DNA from: Acetonema longum DSM 6540
GTDB lineage: Bacteria; Bacillota; Negativicutes; Sporomusales; Acetonemataceae
Reading direction: 5' to 3'
DNA: 60,880 bases
Assembly (NCBI RefSeq): GCF_000219125.1
Contig: NZ_AFGF01000119.1
Coordinates: forward strand, 1-60,880
Shown piece after piece: positions 8,534-17,992 of the stretch (position 1 is its first letter; every line of letters begins with the position of its first letter). The notes under the pieces are model-generated. The model was not told the DNA's origin, ran no database searches, and worked only from the letters and a program-made list of their open reading frames with translations. A program made the position numbers and the translations under genes.

Positions 8534-9295
8534 TCAGAGCTTGGTAGGGTATCCTTTTTGATGCCCATCTGATCGCAGATTTCCCGGCGCATGACTGTGC
8601 TCTTTCGCCGGCTCGCTCACGGCTGCGCGGCGTTCGGACCGGGTCTCTTTTTCCGGCTTGGTCCTATAGCTAAAATTTTGCATGAAGTCGACCAATAGCG
8701 ACGAGATGGTGACTGTTAGCAGAGAGAATGCGATATGTTGAGCCGGAATATAGGTAAGCGAAAGCAGCAGAACAGAGATGTCGGCGACTAAATAGGCCCG
8801 GGAAATACGGCAGCCGGTGAGTTTTGAGATGGTCAGCGCCAGGGCGTCGTCGCCGCCGCAGGAGGCCCCCTGCCGTACTACCAGGCCGACGCCGCTTCCA
8901 ACCAAGACACCTCCCAAAATGGCCGCAGCCAAAGAATAGGACGAGAGGTCGGGCAGCAGCGGGGGAAACTGCTCCCACAGATGAAAGAAGCCGGCGAAGC
9001 TGAGGGTGGATATGAGTGAGACCTTGAGGAAGTTCTTGCCGAGATGCCGGAACGCGAAAGCATAACAGAGGACATCCAGCACCGGCGTGGTGACGGCCGG
9101 GGAAATGCCGAACCAGTGATTGAGCAGCAGAATCATTCCCAGCACGCCGCCTTCGGTAATATCCGTCCGTTGATGAATATTATATATTCCGAACGAAAGA
9201 ATAGCGGCGCCGGCCAGAATGGCCGCGACCCGGCCGGGAGTAAACAGCTTTTGGCGCCCTTCTTCAAAGTTGAAATTTTTCCTTTTTACTGCCAT
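8534..9295 (-). CDS. YitT family membrane protein
   Basis: Integral membrane protein of 253 residues, truncated relative to the longer YitT proteins that carry a C-terminal DUF2179 domain. Five or six helices lie between residues about 22 and 205. The family hallmarks are the N-terminal DITEGGVLGMILLLNHW segment and the RQGASCGGDDALAL motif after the fourth helix. The last 45 residues are polar and low in complexity. The biochemical role of YitT proteins is not settled. The gene is divergent from a MerR-type regulator, and a promoter-like sequence for it lies in the shared gap. Confidence 0.85.
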   Translation of the reverse strand: MAVKRKNFNFEEGRQKLFTPGRVAAILAGAAILSFGIYNIHQRTDITEGGVLGMILLLNHWFGISPAVTTPVLDVLCYAFAFRHLGKNFLKVSLISTLSFAGFFHLWEQFPPLLPDLSSYSLAAAILGGVLVGSGVGLVVRQGASCGGDDALALTISKLTGCRISRAYLVADISVLLLSLTYIPAQHIAFSLLTVTISSLLVDFMQNFSYRTKPEKETRSERRAAVSEPAKEHSHAPGNLRSDGHQKGYPTKL

Positions 9296-9347
9296 AATAA
9301 TACCAACCTTTGATATGGTTCTATGCAGCCGCCTGCAAGCAGCCGCA

Positions 9348-9377
9348 TATATAGCGTAAACCCTGGTACAGTGCCAA
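9348..9377 (-). promoter_or_regulatory. Candidate MerR-type promoter of the yitT-like gene
   Basis: On the minus strand, TTGGCA (9377-9372) and TATATA (9353-9348) are 18 bases apart, longer than the usual 17 and suited to a MerR-type activator. The spacer includes a TGG-N7-CCA dyad. An ACCAACCTTT / AAAGGTTGGT repeat also brackets the gap between the divergent genes. Confidence 0.4.
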
Positions 9378-9420
9378 TGTCAAGCGCCTGGTTCCCGCTA
9401 TGAAAGGTTGGTGAGTCATT

Positions 9421-10230
9421 ATGAAGGATAATTATACAATCAGCGAGATTTCAAAGCTTTATGGGATCGGGGTCGATTCCCTGCGTTACTATGAAAAGAT
9501 CGGGGTGCTGACTCCCCGGCGGGGGCGGAATGGTTACCGGCTTTATATTCTCAAGGATATCTACAAGCTGAATATCATCCGCGACCTGCGTCAACTGGGT
9601 TTCTCCATGGCGCAGATCAAGGAGTACCTGGACCGCCAGAGCATCGGCAACACGATGACCCTGCTGCGGGACGAGGAGCTGCTTATCCAAAAGCAGTTGA
9701 AAACCCTCAACGCCTCACTGCAATCCATCCGGAAACGAATGGTTTATTTAGAAAGCTTATCGCACACCCCTGCCGGTGTCTTTACGGTTAAATCATTTCC
9801 GGAGCGCTTCTGTTTGCAATTGAATGCCGACATTACCAGGGACGAGGAAATGGACTTCGCCTTCAAGAAGCTCCACCGGAAGTATGAAGATAAGATGCAC
9901 CTTTTTGGCAATCAGCCGCTGGGCGCTTTTCAGTCTATGGAGGACCTCACCCAGGGGCGTTCGGGCCTGTTCCGCTCGGTATTCTTTATCCTGGAGCAAA
10001 AAATGAAGGATTGCGACTTTGTTTTTCCGGCAGGCCAGTACCTCTCGCTTTTTTACCGGGGAGACTACCGACAGAGCGCGGAGCGGATAAGGGACGTTCT
10101 CTCCCATGCTAAGGAGAATAACTATACAATTTTAGGAAACCCTTTCGAACTTTATAGAATTGATAACCACGAAACCATGCTGACAGCAGAATTTTTAACG
10201 GAAATCCAGGTCCAGATCGAAACGGGGTAA
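9421..10230 (+). CDS. MerR family regulator with effector-binding domain
   Basis: Regulator of 269 residues. The MerR winged helix is at the N-terminus: YTISEISKLYGIGVDSLRYY, then EKIGVLTPRR and NGYRLY, followed by a coiled-coil dimerisation helix near 75-115. Residues about 120-265 look like a GyrI-like effector-binding fold, as in BmrR-type regulators, with a YLSLFYRGDY strand. Such proteins twist suboptimal promoters and are often linked to efflux or stress. It is divergent from the yitT-like gene, which it probably regulates. The effector is unknown. Confidence 0.9.
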   Translation: MKDNYTISEISKLYGIGVDSLRYYEKIGVLTPRRGRNGYRLYILKDIYKLNIIRDLRQLGFSMAQIKEYLDRQSIGNTMTLLRDEELLIQKQLKTLNASLQSIRKRMVYLESLSHTPAGVFTVKSFPERFCLQLNADITRDEEMDFAFKKLHRKYEDKMHLFGNQPLGAFQSMEDLTQGRSGLFRSVFFILEQKMKDCDFVFPAGQYLSLFYRGDYRQSAERIRDVLSHAKENNYTILGNPFELYRIDNHETMLTAEFLTEIQVQIETG

Positions 10231-10245
10231 GAAAAAGGAAGGCAG

Positions 10246-11568
10246 CTAAAACCTATGGCCGAATCTTTCGCAGGCTTTGCTCAGCTTTTCTAAGGTGCTG
10301 CAGTCCAGCATGGTACAATGCGGCCTCAGTCCTTCAATGCCGGCGATGGAGGCCCAATCCGACTCCTGAACAGGGTTGAGCCAGTAGATTTTTTTTACCT
10401 TGGCGCCAAGCTGCTGCATTCCTTCCGCCGCATCGGCTGCATTTAGCGTTTTCGCATCACTGACAATGATTACGCTGGTGGAAGAATTCAAAACTACGAA
10501 CCGGTCCCTCAGGATATGACGGATGGCGCGGCTGATGTCGGTCCCTTGCTTCCATACCCTGCTTTCGGTGATCTCCCGCTCAATATTCGCAGAGGTGGTG
10601 AATTTACGGATATTGAGGTGCTCGACATCCGTGGAGAAAATATAATGGTCGGCATTGGAAACCTCAAAGTGAAGATAGGCGATAAAATTCAGCACAAAGC
10701 CCGAAAACCGGTACATGGAGGAAGAAACGTCGCAAAGAGTGAGAAGCCGCTGTTTTTGTCCGCGCTTGGTCTTGTATTTCAGCTTGAACGGGATCCCTCC
10801 CGCCGCGATGCCGGAGCTGATCGTTCTTTTGAAGTCAAGCCCTGCCCGCTTCAAAATCCGCTGCCTGCTGCGCGGGCTTTTTCTCAGTTTTTCCGCCATC
10901 GCCCTGATCAGCTGGATGACAGCCGGCATATCCTTATCATTAATGGTGCTTAAATTTTGATGCATCAGGCTGTTTTCCCCGCGGACGGCTTCCAGCACAT
11001 CCTCGGCAATGATCCCGGCTTCGGAAACCGCACGGTTAAAAACGCTGTCATGGTCAGGGGACCTTCCATATTTATTTTTCAGGTGATTCAGCCTTCCCTT
11101 GATCACGTTTTCCGCGATGGGCTTGAATCGAGGCGGCATATTTTTGCCGGTGGAGCTTCTGTCCAGAAAATCCAGGATGCTCTTGCGGTCTTCCGCGGTA
11201 ATCCTTGCATAGACCTCTTTCAACTCGTCGCTGATGTCCAGTCCCTGACCCTGATATTGCAGCTCCGACGCCCCTTGCAGTATCTCCTGCCGCTCTTTCT
11301 TTCTGGCTTGCGATTTATGTTCCACATATGCGTTCTTATCTGCCGGATCGATGAAAAACCGGTCAAAGGATTCGGAAAAAAGATTGCGTTCCGCCTCGCT
11401 CTTGGCCAGGCACGCCGACAACGCCGCCTTGACGCGGCTCCTGTCCAGAACGTCGATGCAGGAAAGGGCGCGGGCGGCGTCCATGGATTCCGACAGGCTC
11501 ACTCTTACGCCGGCAAGGCGCAGAATATGAATAAATTTAACGAAGTTGCTCAGCAATGCATTTTCCAA
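10246..11568 (-). CDS. VWA domain protein, CoxE-like
   Basis: Protein of 440 residues with an N-terminal helical region (SLSESMDAARAL near 24-35) and a C-terminal von Willebrand factor A domain. The MIDAS metal site reads CDVSSSM, with D280, S282 and S284; a later threonine lies in KQGTDISRAI. This matches CoxE-like proteins, which act with a MoxR-type AAA ATPase as a chaperone or metal-insertion machine. The gene overlaps the 3' end of the moxR-like gene by 32 bases on the same strand, so the two are translated together. No CO dehydrogenase or other obvious client is nearby; the client is unknown. Confidence 0.9.
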   Translation of the reverse strand: MENALLSNFVKFIHILRLAGVRVSLSESMDAARALSCIDVLDRSRVKAALSACLAKSEAERNLFSESFDRFFIDPADKNAYVEHKSQARKKERQEILQGASELQYQGQGLDISDELKEVYARITAEDRKSILDFLDRSSTGKNMPPRFKPIAENVIKGRLNHLKNKYGRSPDHDSVFNRAVSEAGIIAEDVLEAVRGENSLMHQNLSTINDKDMPAVIQLIRAMAEKLRKSPRSRQRILKRAGLDFKRTISSGIAAGGIPFKLKYKTKRGQKQRLLTLCDVSSSMYRFSGFVLNFIAYLHFEVSNADHYIFSTDVEHLNIRKFTTSANIEREITESRVWKQGTDISRAIRHILRDRFVVLNSSTSVIIVSDAKTLNAADAAEGMQQLGAKVKKIYWLNPVQESDWASIAGIEGLRPHCTMLDCSTLEKLSKACERFGHRF

Positions 11569-12421
11569 AGCCGCCGGCCTCCGTAAATTCCAGGATATCC
11601 TCCTGGTTTTTCAATACAAAACCCAGCGTTTTCATGGCACTCTCCTCATCCAGCCGCTTTTTGTCAAGGGCGGTCAGCGCCGCTACCCAGTCAAGGGTCT
11701 CGGCGATGGAAGGCTTTTTGAATATTTTCTCGTTTTGCCGCAGACAGGCTACCGCCGCCGCGATATCGGAAGCAAGCTTTGCCGGCACGCCTGCGACCTT
11801 GGCATGGATGATGGCAATTTCCTTTTCGGCGGAGGGATAATCGATGAACAGATAGGCGCATCTCCGCCGCAATGCGTCGGAAAGCTGCCGCGTATTATTG
11901 CTCGTAAGGACGATGACAGGCTTGTTTTGGGCCCGTATCGTTCCCAGTTCCGGGATGGACACCTGAAAATCCGACAGCAGTTCCAGGAGAAAGGCTTCAA
12001 ATTCTTCATCCGACTTATCGATCTCGTCGATGAGCAGCACTTGGGCGGCGTCACTGCCGATCGCCCTCAGAAGCGGCCGTTCCAGGAGAAAATCCCGGCT
12101 GAAAAGGCTTTCCAGCTTCTGTTCGCTGCTGTATGCGGTATTCTGCTGCAAATCAAGCTGAATGCTCAGCAGCTGCTTCTGGTAATTCCATTCGTATAAC
12201 GCCTTGGCCTCGTCCAGGCCGGCATAGCATTGCAGCCGTATGAGTTCAACGCCGAAAGCCGCCGCCAGAACCTTGGCGACCTCCGTTTTCCCCACGCCGG
12301 CCGCCCCCTCGATGAGCAGTGGTTTTCCCAGTTTTATCGCTACAAAAACAGTCGTCAGTAAATTTTCGTCAAAAACATAATGTTCCGCTTCACAAGCCTT
12401 GCGCAATGCTTTTAAATCCAT
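11537..12421 (-). CDS. MoxR-type AAA+ ATPase, CoxD-like
   Basis: AAA+ ATPase of 294 residues. The Walker A motif is EGAAGVGKTE at about 38-47, Walker B is VLLIDEID at 127-134, and sensor 1 reads IVLTSNNTRQL. Arginine-finger candidates follow at ALRRRCAYLFIDYP. MoxR proteins work with VWA-domain partners to remodel or load cofactors into client enzymes. The overlapping downstream gene encodes such a VWA partner. No rightward or leftward client gene is obvious in the locus. Confidence 0.92.
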   Translation of the reverse strand: MDLKALRKACEAEHYVFDENLLTTVFVAIKLGKPLLIEGAAGVGKTEVAKVLAAAFGVELIRLQCYAGLDEAKALYEWNYQKQLLSIQLDLQQNTAYSSEQKLESLFSRDFLLERPLLRAIGSDAAQVLLIDEIDKSDEEFEAFLLELLSDFQVSIPELGTIRAQNKPVIVLTSNNTRQLSDALRRRCAYLFIDYPSAEKEIAIIHAKVAGVPAKLASDIAAAVACLRQNEKIFKKPSIAETLDWVAALTALDKKRLDEESAMKTLGFVLKNQEDILEFTEAGGFGKCIAEQLR

Positions 12422-12608
12422 CCTAATTACTCCTTTAAGAATAAGTAAATGGTATACATGCTTCCGCTCTTCTATTATCAGAGCTTTTTATGATTATATT
12501 GCACAGGCAGGATCCAATATCCTTGCTTAACTTGCTTCACCCGGCATGTAATCAGCAAAAAATCAATCACAAATACTGAAGCAATGACCCGGGAAAGCTC
12601 CGAAGAAT

Positions 12609-12655
12609 AAAAAGGGCCTGAAATGCGTGTTCAGAACACCATTTCAGGCCCTTTT
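12609..12655. terminator. Intrinsic terminator after znuA
   Basis: Hairpin with arms AAAAGGGCCTGAAATG and its complement and a 14-base loop, flanked by A and T runs. It lies about 20 bases past the znuA stop codon. Confidence 0.85.
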
Positions 12656-12674
12656 GGCTTAAGTAAGGATATGA

Positions 12675-13589
12675 TTACTTGGTCAGGCTGTCATAAATCT
12701 TGGACAGATTATGCCTCATCCGCTGCAGATAGGTCAAATCATCCTCGTTGCTCTCCATTGTGTAGATGGTTTCCACCTTCGCCCCGACTTCATTGGCCAG
12801 CGTTTTGGAAACATCGGGGCTTGCCATTTCTTCGGCAAAAATAGTCGTTACTTTATTTTTCTTGCAATATTCTACGAGCTCGGCCAATTGCTTTGCCGTG
12901 GGCTCCCCCTCGGCAAAGGTGTCTTCCACGCTGTTTTGCTCTAAGCCAAAATCCCGGCAGAGATAGGCAAAGGCGGCGTGCCCTGTTACAAAACTCTTTT
13001 TCCCCACAGCCTGGAATTTCTCGTTATATTCTTTATAAAGGCCCTCCAGTTGGGAGACGTAGTCATTGCAGTTTTTTTCATAAAAGTCTCTATTGGCGGG
13101 GTCTGCCTTGACCAAAGCGTCCTTGATGTTTTTGACGGCGAGTTCAGCCCCCTTCAGGCTGAGCCAGATATGGGGGTCATATTGCCCGTGTTCTTCGATT
13201 TCCTCAGGTTCGGTATTCTTAATTGCATCGGCGCCCCTGGACGCTTCCACGCTGATCAGATTCGCATTGTTGGCGGCTTGAACCGCTTTCTCCGCCCATG
13301 GTTCCATTCCCATCCCGCTGTACACAAAGACCTTGGCGCTGCTGAGGGCAACGAGATCCTGGGCCTTTGGCTCAAAATCATGGGGTTCCGTACCGGCGGG
13401 GATCATCGCCGTGATCTCCACCTTATCCTTGCCGACAGCCTCAGCGAACTCCTTCATGGCGTTAAAACTGACGGTAACCTTGATCTTGCCTTGTTCCGGC
13501 TGGGTCACCGGGTTATTATTGCGGCTGCAGGCCGAAAAGCTCACAGCAGAAATCAGGCACAGCAGCACTGCCGCCCACCTTTTCAACAT
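12675..13589 (-). CDS. znuA: Zinc/metal ABC transporter substrate-binding lipoprotein
   Basis: Cluster A-1 metal-binding lipoprotein, 304 residues. The lipoprotein signal ends at FSAC with the lipidated cysteine at residue 21. Metal-site histidines are visible in GTEPHDFEPK, YDPHIWLS and FVTGHAAFAYL, with a later acidic ligand in IFAEEMASPD. It would capture zinc (or manganese) in the periplasm and deliver it to the ZnuB permease. The frame can be extended to 13634, but the ATG at 13589 has a GGAGG site and gives a proper lipoprotein signal. It is divergent from znuC-znuB across an intergenic region with two large palindromes. Manganese specificity cannot be excluded. Confidence 0.92.
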   Translation of the reverse strand: MLKRWAAVLLCLISAVSFSACSRNNNPVTQPEQGKIKVTVSFNAMKEFAEAVGKDKVEITAMIPAGTEPHDFEPKAQDLVALSSAKVFVYSGMGMEPWAEKAVQAANNANLISVEASRGADAIKNTEPEEIEEHGQYDPHIWLSLKGAELAVKNIKDALVKADPANRDFYEKNCNDYVSQLEGLYKEYNEKFQAVGKKSFVTGHAAFAYLCRDFGLEQNSVEDTFAEGEPTAKQLAELVEYCKKNKVTTIFAEEMASPDVSKTLANEVGAKVETIYTMESNEDDLTYLQRMRHNLSKIYDSLTK

Positions 13590-13612
13590 TTTACCAACCT
13601 CCAAATTGTACT

Positions 13613-13633
13613 TGCAAATGCTTCCCATTTGCA
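13613..13633. promoter_or_regulatory. Zur/Fur-family operator 1
   Basis: Perfect palindrome TGCAAATG-N5-CATTTGCA. The 5' base of a rightward -35 (TTGCAA at 13612-13617, then TATAAT at 13636-13641 with an 18-base spacer) lies next to it and the rest of that -35 is within it, so a bound repressor would block the znuC promoter. It is also just downstream of the expected znuA start of transcription. Confidence 0.75.
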
Positions 13634-13643
13634 TCTATAATAT

Positions 13644-13672
13644 ATAATAGCCTGTCAGGATATTCCTGTCAA
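13644..13672 (-). promoter_or_regulatory. znuA promoter
   Basis: Minus-strand TTGACA (13672-13667) and TATTAT (13649-13644), separated by 17 bases: a strong sigma-A type promoter. Its -35 is inside the left arm of operator 2. Confidence 0.7.
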
Positions 13673-13703
13673 GTGCAAATGATAGGCATTTGCACTTGAC
13701 AGG
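13665..13703. promoter_or_regulatory. Zur/Fur-family operator 2
   Basis: Perfect inverted repeat with 17-base arms (13665-13681 and 13687-13703) and a five-base centre. Its core is the same TGCAAATG-N5-CATTTGCA as operator 1, and it covers the znuA -35. It sits between the znuC promoter and its gene. Confidence 0.75.
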
Positions 13704-13740
13704 ACTCATTTATGGCTCGCGGTGTGAAAGGGTGTTGCTC

Positions 13741-14436
13741 ATGATTAAAGCCGAAAAATTATTCTTTTCTTATACGGGTTCGCCGCCGTATGTGCTGGAC
13801 GGCATCAATCTGGAGATACGTGACGGCGAATATGTATCGGTAGTGGGTGAAAACGGCAGCGGTAAGAGCACGCTGATGCGGCTGCTGCTGAAATTCATAA
13901 AACCCGGCAGCGGCAGCATCGTATCTCAGGCGAAGAGAATCGGCTATGTCCCGCAAAAGAATGATTTCTCCAACTCCGATTTCCCCATTACGGTTTATGA
14001 GGCGCTGGATTCTTACCGTCGATTATTGAAGATCAAAAGCAAGGCTACGATCGCGGAAAATCTGGAACAGGTCGGAATGTCCGGCTTTAGGGATGCACTG
14101 ATGGGCACCCTCTCCGGAGGTCAGAGCCAAAAAATACTCATTGCGAGAGCATTGATGGGAAACCCGGATTTGCTGATTCTGGACGAGCCGTCGACCGGGG
14201 TGGATGTAACCAGTCAAAAAGAGATTTATGCTTTCTTAAAAAAAATAAACCAGGAAAATGGCATCACCATTGTTTCCGTGGAGCACAATCTGGCCGCCGC
14301 CATTGCCAACTCCACACTGATTTACCATCTGACGGGCGGGCAGGGGCATCTCTGCACTCCGCGGCAATATGCCGATGAGTTTTTGAAAAACAAGGCAAAA
14401 GATGATAGGGATGATAAGAATGATATCCATGCTTAG
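13741..14436 (+). CDS. znuC: Zinc/metal ABC transporter ATP-binding protein
   Basis: ABC ATPase of 231 residues from the ATG at 13741. An earlier start at 13690 would fall inside operator 2 and is rejected. Walker A reads GENGSGKST, the Q-loop region is GYVPQKNDF, the signature is LSGGQSQK and Walker B is LLILDEPSTG, with the switch histidine in SVEHNL. This fits the ATPase of a cluster 9 (ZnuC/AdcC) metal importer. It is followed by the permease gene, whose start overlaps its end. Confidence 0.92.
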   Translation: MIKAEKLFFSYTGSPPYVLDGINLEIRDGEYVSVVGENGSGKSTLMRLLLKFIKPGSGSIVSQAKRIGYVPQKNDFSNSDFPITVYEALDSYRRLLKIKSKATIAENLEQVGMSGFRDALMGTLSGGQSQKILIARALMGNPDLLILDEPSTGVDVTSQKEIYAFLKKINQENGITIVSVEHNLAAAIANSTLIYHLTGGQGHLCTPRQYADEFLKNKAKDDRDDKNDIHA

Positions 14437-15253
14437 TTACAGCTTCATGCAAAACGCCATTTTCGTTTCCGTATTTATTTCGATTTTATGTCCCTGCATC
14501 GGTATCTTTTTGGTCCTCCGCCGCTATTCCATGATCGGGGACACCTTGTCTCACGCCTCACTGGCCGGCATCACCCTCGGGCTGCTGTCCAGCCAAAACC
14601 CGATTCTGGGCGCATTCCTCTTTACCTCTCTCTGCGGCATGCTGATTGAATTCCTGCGCAGTTATTTCAAAAAGTACACCGATTTGATTCTCACCATTGT
14701 GTTTTCGCTGAGCGTAGGCACTGCCATTACCATTATCAGTTCCGGCAAACTCCGCGCCAATGCCGATTCCTTTCTGTTCGGCAGCATTCTGACTGTAACC
14801 CGCTTTGACATGATGATGGTACTGATCCTCAGCGCGGTTTCCGTTTTGACTCTTGTCTTTCTATACCATCAGATGATCTATATCGCCTATGACGAGGAGG
14901 CTGCCAAGATAGCAGGCGTCAGAGTCAAGCTGATCAATTACGTTTTTTCCATCCTGGTGGCCGCCGCCATCGCCGTATCCATACGGATCGTGGGCGTACT
15001 GGTGCTCAGCTCCATGATTGCCCTTCCCGTTGCCACGGCGCTGCAGCTGGGAAAGGGATTTAAACTCACGCTGCTGCTTTCCATTGTTTTCAGTGTCATA
15101 GACATCATGCTGGGATTGTTTATTTCCTATTATCTCAATGTCGCTCCCGGCGGCTTTACCGCCCTTATTTCGGTCGCTGTCCTTGTTTTGGTTCTGCTGG
15201 CAAGGAAAGTGCCGTCCGGGATCAGCGCCGCCATCCGCAGCAGCAGTAAATGA
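14402..15253 (+). CDS. znuB: Zinc/metal ABC transporter permease
   Basis: Polytopic membrane protein of up to 283 residues, with about eight or nine helices, in the ABC-3 (ZnuB/MntB) family. Typical stretches are LVLRRYSMIGDTLSHASLAG after the first helix and DEEAAKIAGVRV before the helix with VGVLVLSSMIALPVATA. It forms the channel for metal delivered by ZnuA. The gene overlaps znuC by 35 bases. The ATG at 14402 has AAGG six bases upstream; ATGs at 14420 and 14429 are alternatives. Confidence 0.92.
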   Translation: MIGMIRMISMLSYSFMQNAIFVSVFISILCPCIGIFLVLRRYSMIGDTLSHASLAGITLGLLSSQNPILGAFLFTSLCGMLIEFLRSYFKKYTDLILTIVFSLSVGTAITIISSGKLRANADSFLFGSILTVTRFDMMMVLILSAVSVLTLVFLYHQMIYIAYDEEAAKIAGVRVKLINYVFSILVAAAIAVSIRIVGVLVLSSMIALPVATALQLGKGFKLTLLLSIVFSVIDIMLGLFISYYLNVAPGGFTALISVAVLVLVLLARKVPSGISAAIRSSSK

Positions 15254-15467
15254 GGCGTCCAGGCCGGCGCTTTTCGGAAGATTGACTTTGCGGCATCGCC
15301 ATTCTATAATAAATGTAAATGCGAATAATATGCATCTGTACAATACGAAAATTGTATATTCTTCCAAAAAAGATCGGCTAAATCCAAACTTCTATATAAT
15401 GATATTTACAGCCAATATCCGCCGGATAGAGAGAAAAGCGGCAAAGCCCTTTTGAGGAGGTAAACCC

Positions 15468-15881
15468 ATGAAAGAGGGGCAGAACAACTGGCCTGCGGGA
15501 ATAAAGCGAACCAGGCAGCGGGAAAGTATGCTCTCGATATTGAACAACTCTGAAAAACCGCTAAGCGCAGCGGATATATGCACAAAGATGGAAAGAAGCG
15601 GCGGTTCCGCCTGGTTGTCCACCGTCTACCGCACATTGGAGCTTTTCGTGAAAAAAGGCGTAGTGATTAAAACCAACGTGATGAATCATGAAATGGCGGT
15701 GTACGAACTCAATCGTTTTAAGCATAAACATTATGCCGTCTGCATGAATTGCCGCAAGATCATAGCCATAGACAACTGCCCGATGGAGAAATTTATACCC
15801 CAGCTCGCAGATGAGGACTTTCGTGTAATGGGTCATAATCTTGAGATATTTGGCTTCTGCAAGGATTGTGATCCGCCATGA
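15468..15881 (+). CDS. Fur-family metalloregulator, probably Zur
   Basis: Regulator of 137 residues with the Fur-family winged helix (SAADICTKMERSGGSAWLST then VYRTLELFVKKG) and a dimerisation domain. The histidine-rich KHKHYAVCMNC segment and two CxxC pairs (C92/C95 and C131/C134) form the structural zinc site. An excellent GAGGAGG site precedes the ATG. It follows znuCB on the same strand, and two palindromes of Fur-family geometry lie in the znuA-znuC gap, so a zinc-responsive repressor of this locus is the best reading. PerR or iron Fur cannot be ruled out from sequence. It has its own upstream gap of about 214 bases, with an imperfect ATGC/GCAT dyad near 15313-15335. Confidence 0.88.
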   Translation: MKEGQNNWPAGIKRTRQRESMLSILNNSEKPLSAADICTKMERSGGSAWLSTVYRTLELFVKKGVVIKTNVMNHEMAVYELNRFKHKHYAVCMNCRKIIAIDNCPMEKFIPQLADEDFRVMGHNLEIFGFCKDCDPP

Positions 15882-15938
15882 CCGATATATGATACATGCC
15901 GGTTTCAGGCCACTCAGGGCATTGTAAATTCGACTGAT

Positions 15939-15999
15939 AAAAAAGCCAGACAGCGGGGAGCGCGCAGATTATCTGTTGCCCTGTTGTCTGGCTTTTTAT
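15939..15999. terminator. Bidirectional terminator between fur-like and chemoreceptor genes
   Basis: Hairpin with arms AAAAAGCCAGACA and its complement around a loop of about 30 bases, bounded by A and T runs, between convergent genes. Confidence 0.75.
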
Positions 16000-16042
16000 T
16001 TTTCTTATGGTTTTATTTTGGTTTGGGGGTCACTGCCTTCTG

Positions 16043-17992
16043 CTACATTCTAAATTTGCCGACAGCCTGCCGCAGTTCCTCGGCCAGCTTGGCCAGTGAC
16101 TGGCTGGATGCAGCAATTTCCTCCGCGGCAGCCGACTGTTCTTCCGTTGTCGCGGAAACCATCTGGGACTGATCGTGAATCGCCCGGCAAATTTCCTCGA
16201 TATTCTGCACGGAGGCAACGATCTTTTCACTGCCCTGAGCCGTCTGCTGTACGACCCCGGTCGTTGCGGTAACCTGACGGGAAACCTCTTGAATGAGCCC
16301 CGATATTTCGGAAAAGGCAGAACCAGCCCTGGACACCACCTCCGTGCCCACCTGCACGGCCTGCACCCCTGCGGTCATAACATCGACGGCAGCATCTGTC
16401 TCGCTTTGAATTTCTCCGACCAAAGATCCGATCTTCTTGGCTGCTTCCTGTGACTGCTCCGCTAATTTCCGGACTTCTTCCGCTACTACGGCAAACCCTT
16501 TTCCCTGCTCGCCTGCTCTGGCCGCCTCAATCGCGGCGTTTAAAGCAAGCAGGTTGGTTTGACCGGCTATATTGGAAATCGTATCAATGATTTGCCCGAT
16601 TTCTTTGGAACGCTCTCCCAACTTGCCCACCGCCCGGGCTGAATCCGTAACAACCGTTTTAATATTGTCCATCTGACTGATGGCAGCATCGACGGCCGTC
16701 TCTCCGTCGATGGAAGCTTTTGCCGTTTTATCCGAACTGTCGGCCACTGAGGCAGTATCCCGGGCAACTTGCCGCACTTCCGAACCAATGGCATCCGCCA
16801 CATGGGAAGTGTTCCGCACCGAATCTATTTGGGCATCCAGTCTCTGAGCAAGATCCGTCACAATTCCCGCCACCTGGTTTGTTGCCTGAGCCGACTCATT
16901 GGCACTGGCTGTCAGCTGCTGGCTGGAAGCGGCGACCTGCTCGGCGGACCTGGCAACCTGCCGCACAATATTTCTTAAATTGACCAGCATCGCATTGAAA
17001 GCCGCGCCCAGTTGACCGATTTCATCCTGTGAGTTCACTCTGACCTCGTCCACGGTCAGGTTGCCGCCGGCTACTTCTTTAAACCGGCTGACCAGAGCCG
17101 TTACCGGGTTAACAATTCTGCCGGCAATACAATAACCCGCTATTGCCGCTAACAGCATTGTCACAGCCAGCAACAGCAACATGTTGTACAGGATTCCTCT
17201 GGTTTGGGCCAGCAGAACTTCATACGGCGTCTCGATACAAATCAGCCAGCCGTTGTCCCGGTCAAACACATAGTGGACCAGCACTTTCTGGCCATTGCGG
17301 TTTTCCGTCTCGACAGTGCCGCTTTGGCCGGCAAGGCCCTGACGGATATAATCGATGCTGCTCAGATCTTTCTCTTCCGGTTTGAGATTGCTGTCCGGAT
17401 GGGCGAGAATCCGGCCGTCCTGGGCAACAATGAATACGACGCTGCCGTTAACAGAACGTTCCTTTACAAAGGCATCTATCTTATGAAGCCCCAGAGATCC
17501 CTGAATAACCCCGACCACTGTTCCGGCGTCATTTTTGATCGGAACGGCAGGGGCGATAGTCGGCAATTTTGTCGTCCGGCTGATGACGATTTCCGAGATG
17601 GCTTCCTGCCCGCTGACCGCTTTTTTAAAAAAAGCCCTGTCCGCCACGTTAGCGAATTTCAAATCGTCGCTGCGGGCAATCTGCTGACCGCCCAGATTAT
17701 CGACGAGGAAAATCATGTCCGTATAATCTTGCGCCACCTGCACCAAAACAGGTCTGATAGCCGCCGGGTCCATACCGATAACGGTCCGGTGCTTGGACAG
17801 TATGCGCAGCGCATCCATATTCCGGTTGATAAAATAATGCACATCATTTTGAATGGATGCCGCTTTTTCCAGGCTCGCTTTATTGTAGTCGTCAATCACT
17901 TTGGATTCAAACATAAAATAGGAAAGCACCGACGCAATAAGTAATGGAATAGAGCTTACCAACAAAAGTACAGTGATTAAGCGTTTTTTCAT
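16043..17992 (-). CDS. Methyl-accepting chemotaxis protein, dCache-type, transmembrane
   Basis: Chemoreceptor of 649 residues with the full transmembrane layout: helix 1 at about 6-26, a periplasmic double-Cache domain (about 30-265; [20 protein letters not shown] is typical), helix 2 around 268-292, HAMP, and a methylation/signalling bundle. The tip sequence [20 protein letters not shown] is present. It stands alone: no metabolic gene is within 400 bases and terminators flank it, so its ligand gets no help from context. It is a distant relative, not a near copy, of the receptor at 921-2894. Confidence 0.92.
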   Translation of the reverse strand: MKKRLITVLLLVSSIPLLIASVLSYFMFESKVIDDYNKASLEKAASIQNDVHYFINRNMDALRILSKHRTVIGMDPAAIRPVLVQVAQDYTDMIFLVDNLGGQQIARSDDLKFANVADRAFFKKAVSGQEAISEIVISRTTKLPTIAPAVPIKNDAGTVVGVIQGSLGLHKIDAFVKERSVNGSVVFIVAQDGRILAHPDSNLKPEEKDLSSIDYIRQGLAGQSGTVETENRNGQKVLVHYVFDRDNGWLICIETPYEVLLAQTRGILYNMLLLLAVTMLLAAIAGYCIAGRIVNPVTALVSRFKEVAGGNLTVDEVRVNSQDEIGQLGAAFNAMLVNLRNIVRQVARSAEQVAASSQQLTASANESAQATNQVAGIVTDLAQRLDAQIDSVRNTSHVADAIGSEVRQVARDTASVADSSDKTAKASIDGETAVDAAISQMDNIKTVVTDSARAVGKLGERSKEIGQIIDTISNIAGQTNLLALNAAIEAARAGEQGKGFAVVAEEVRKLAEQSQEAAKKIGSLVGEIQSETDAAVDVMTAGVQAVQVGTEVVSRAGSAFSEISGLIQEVSRQVTATTGVVQQTAQGSEKIVASVQNIEEICRAIHDQSQMVSATTEEQSAAAEEIAASSQSLAKLAEELRQAVGKFRM

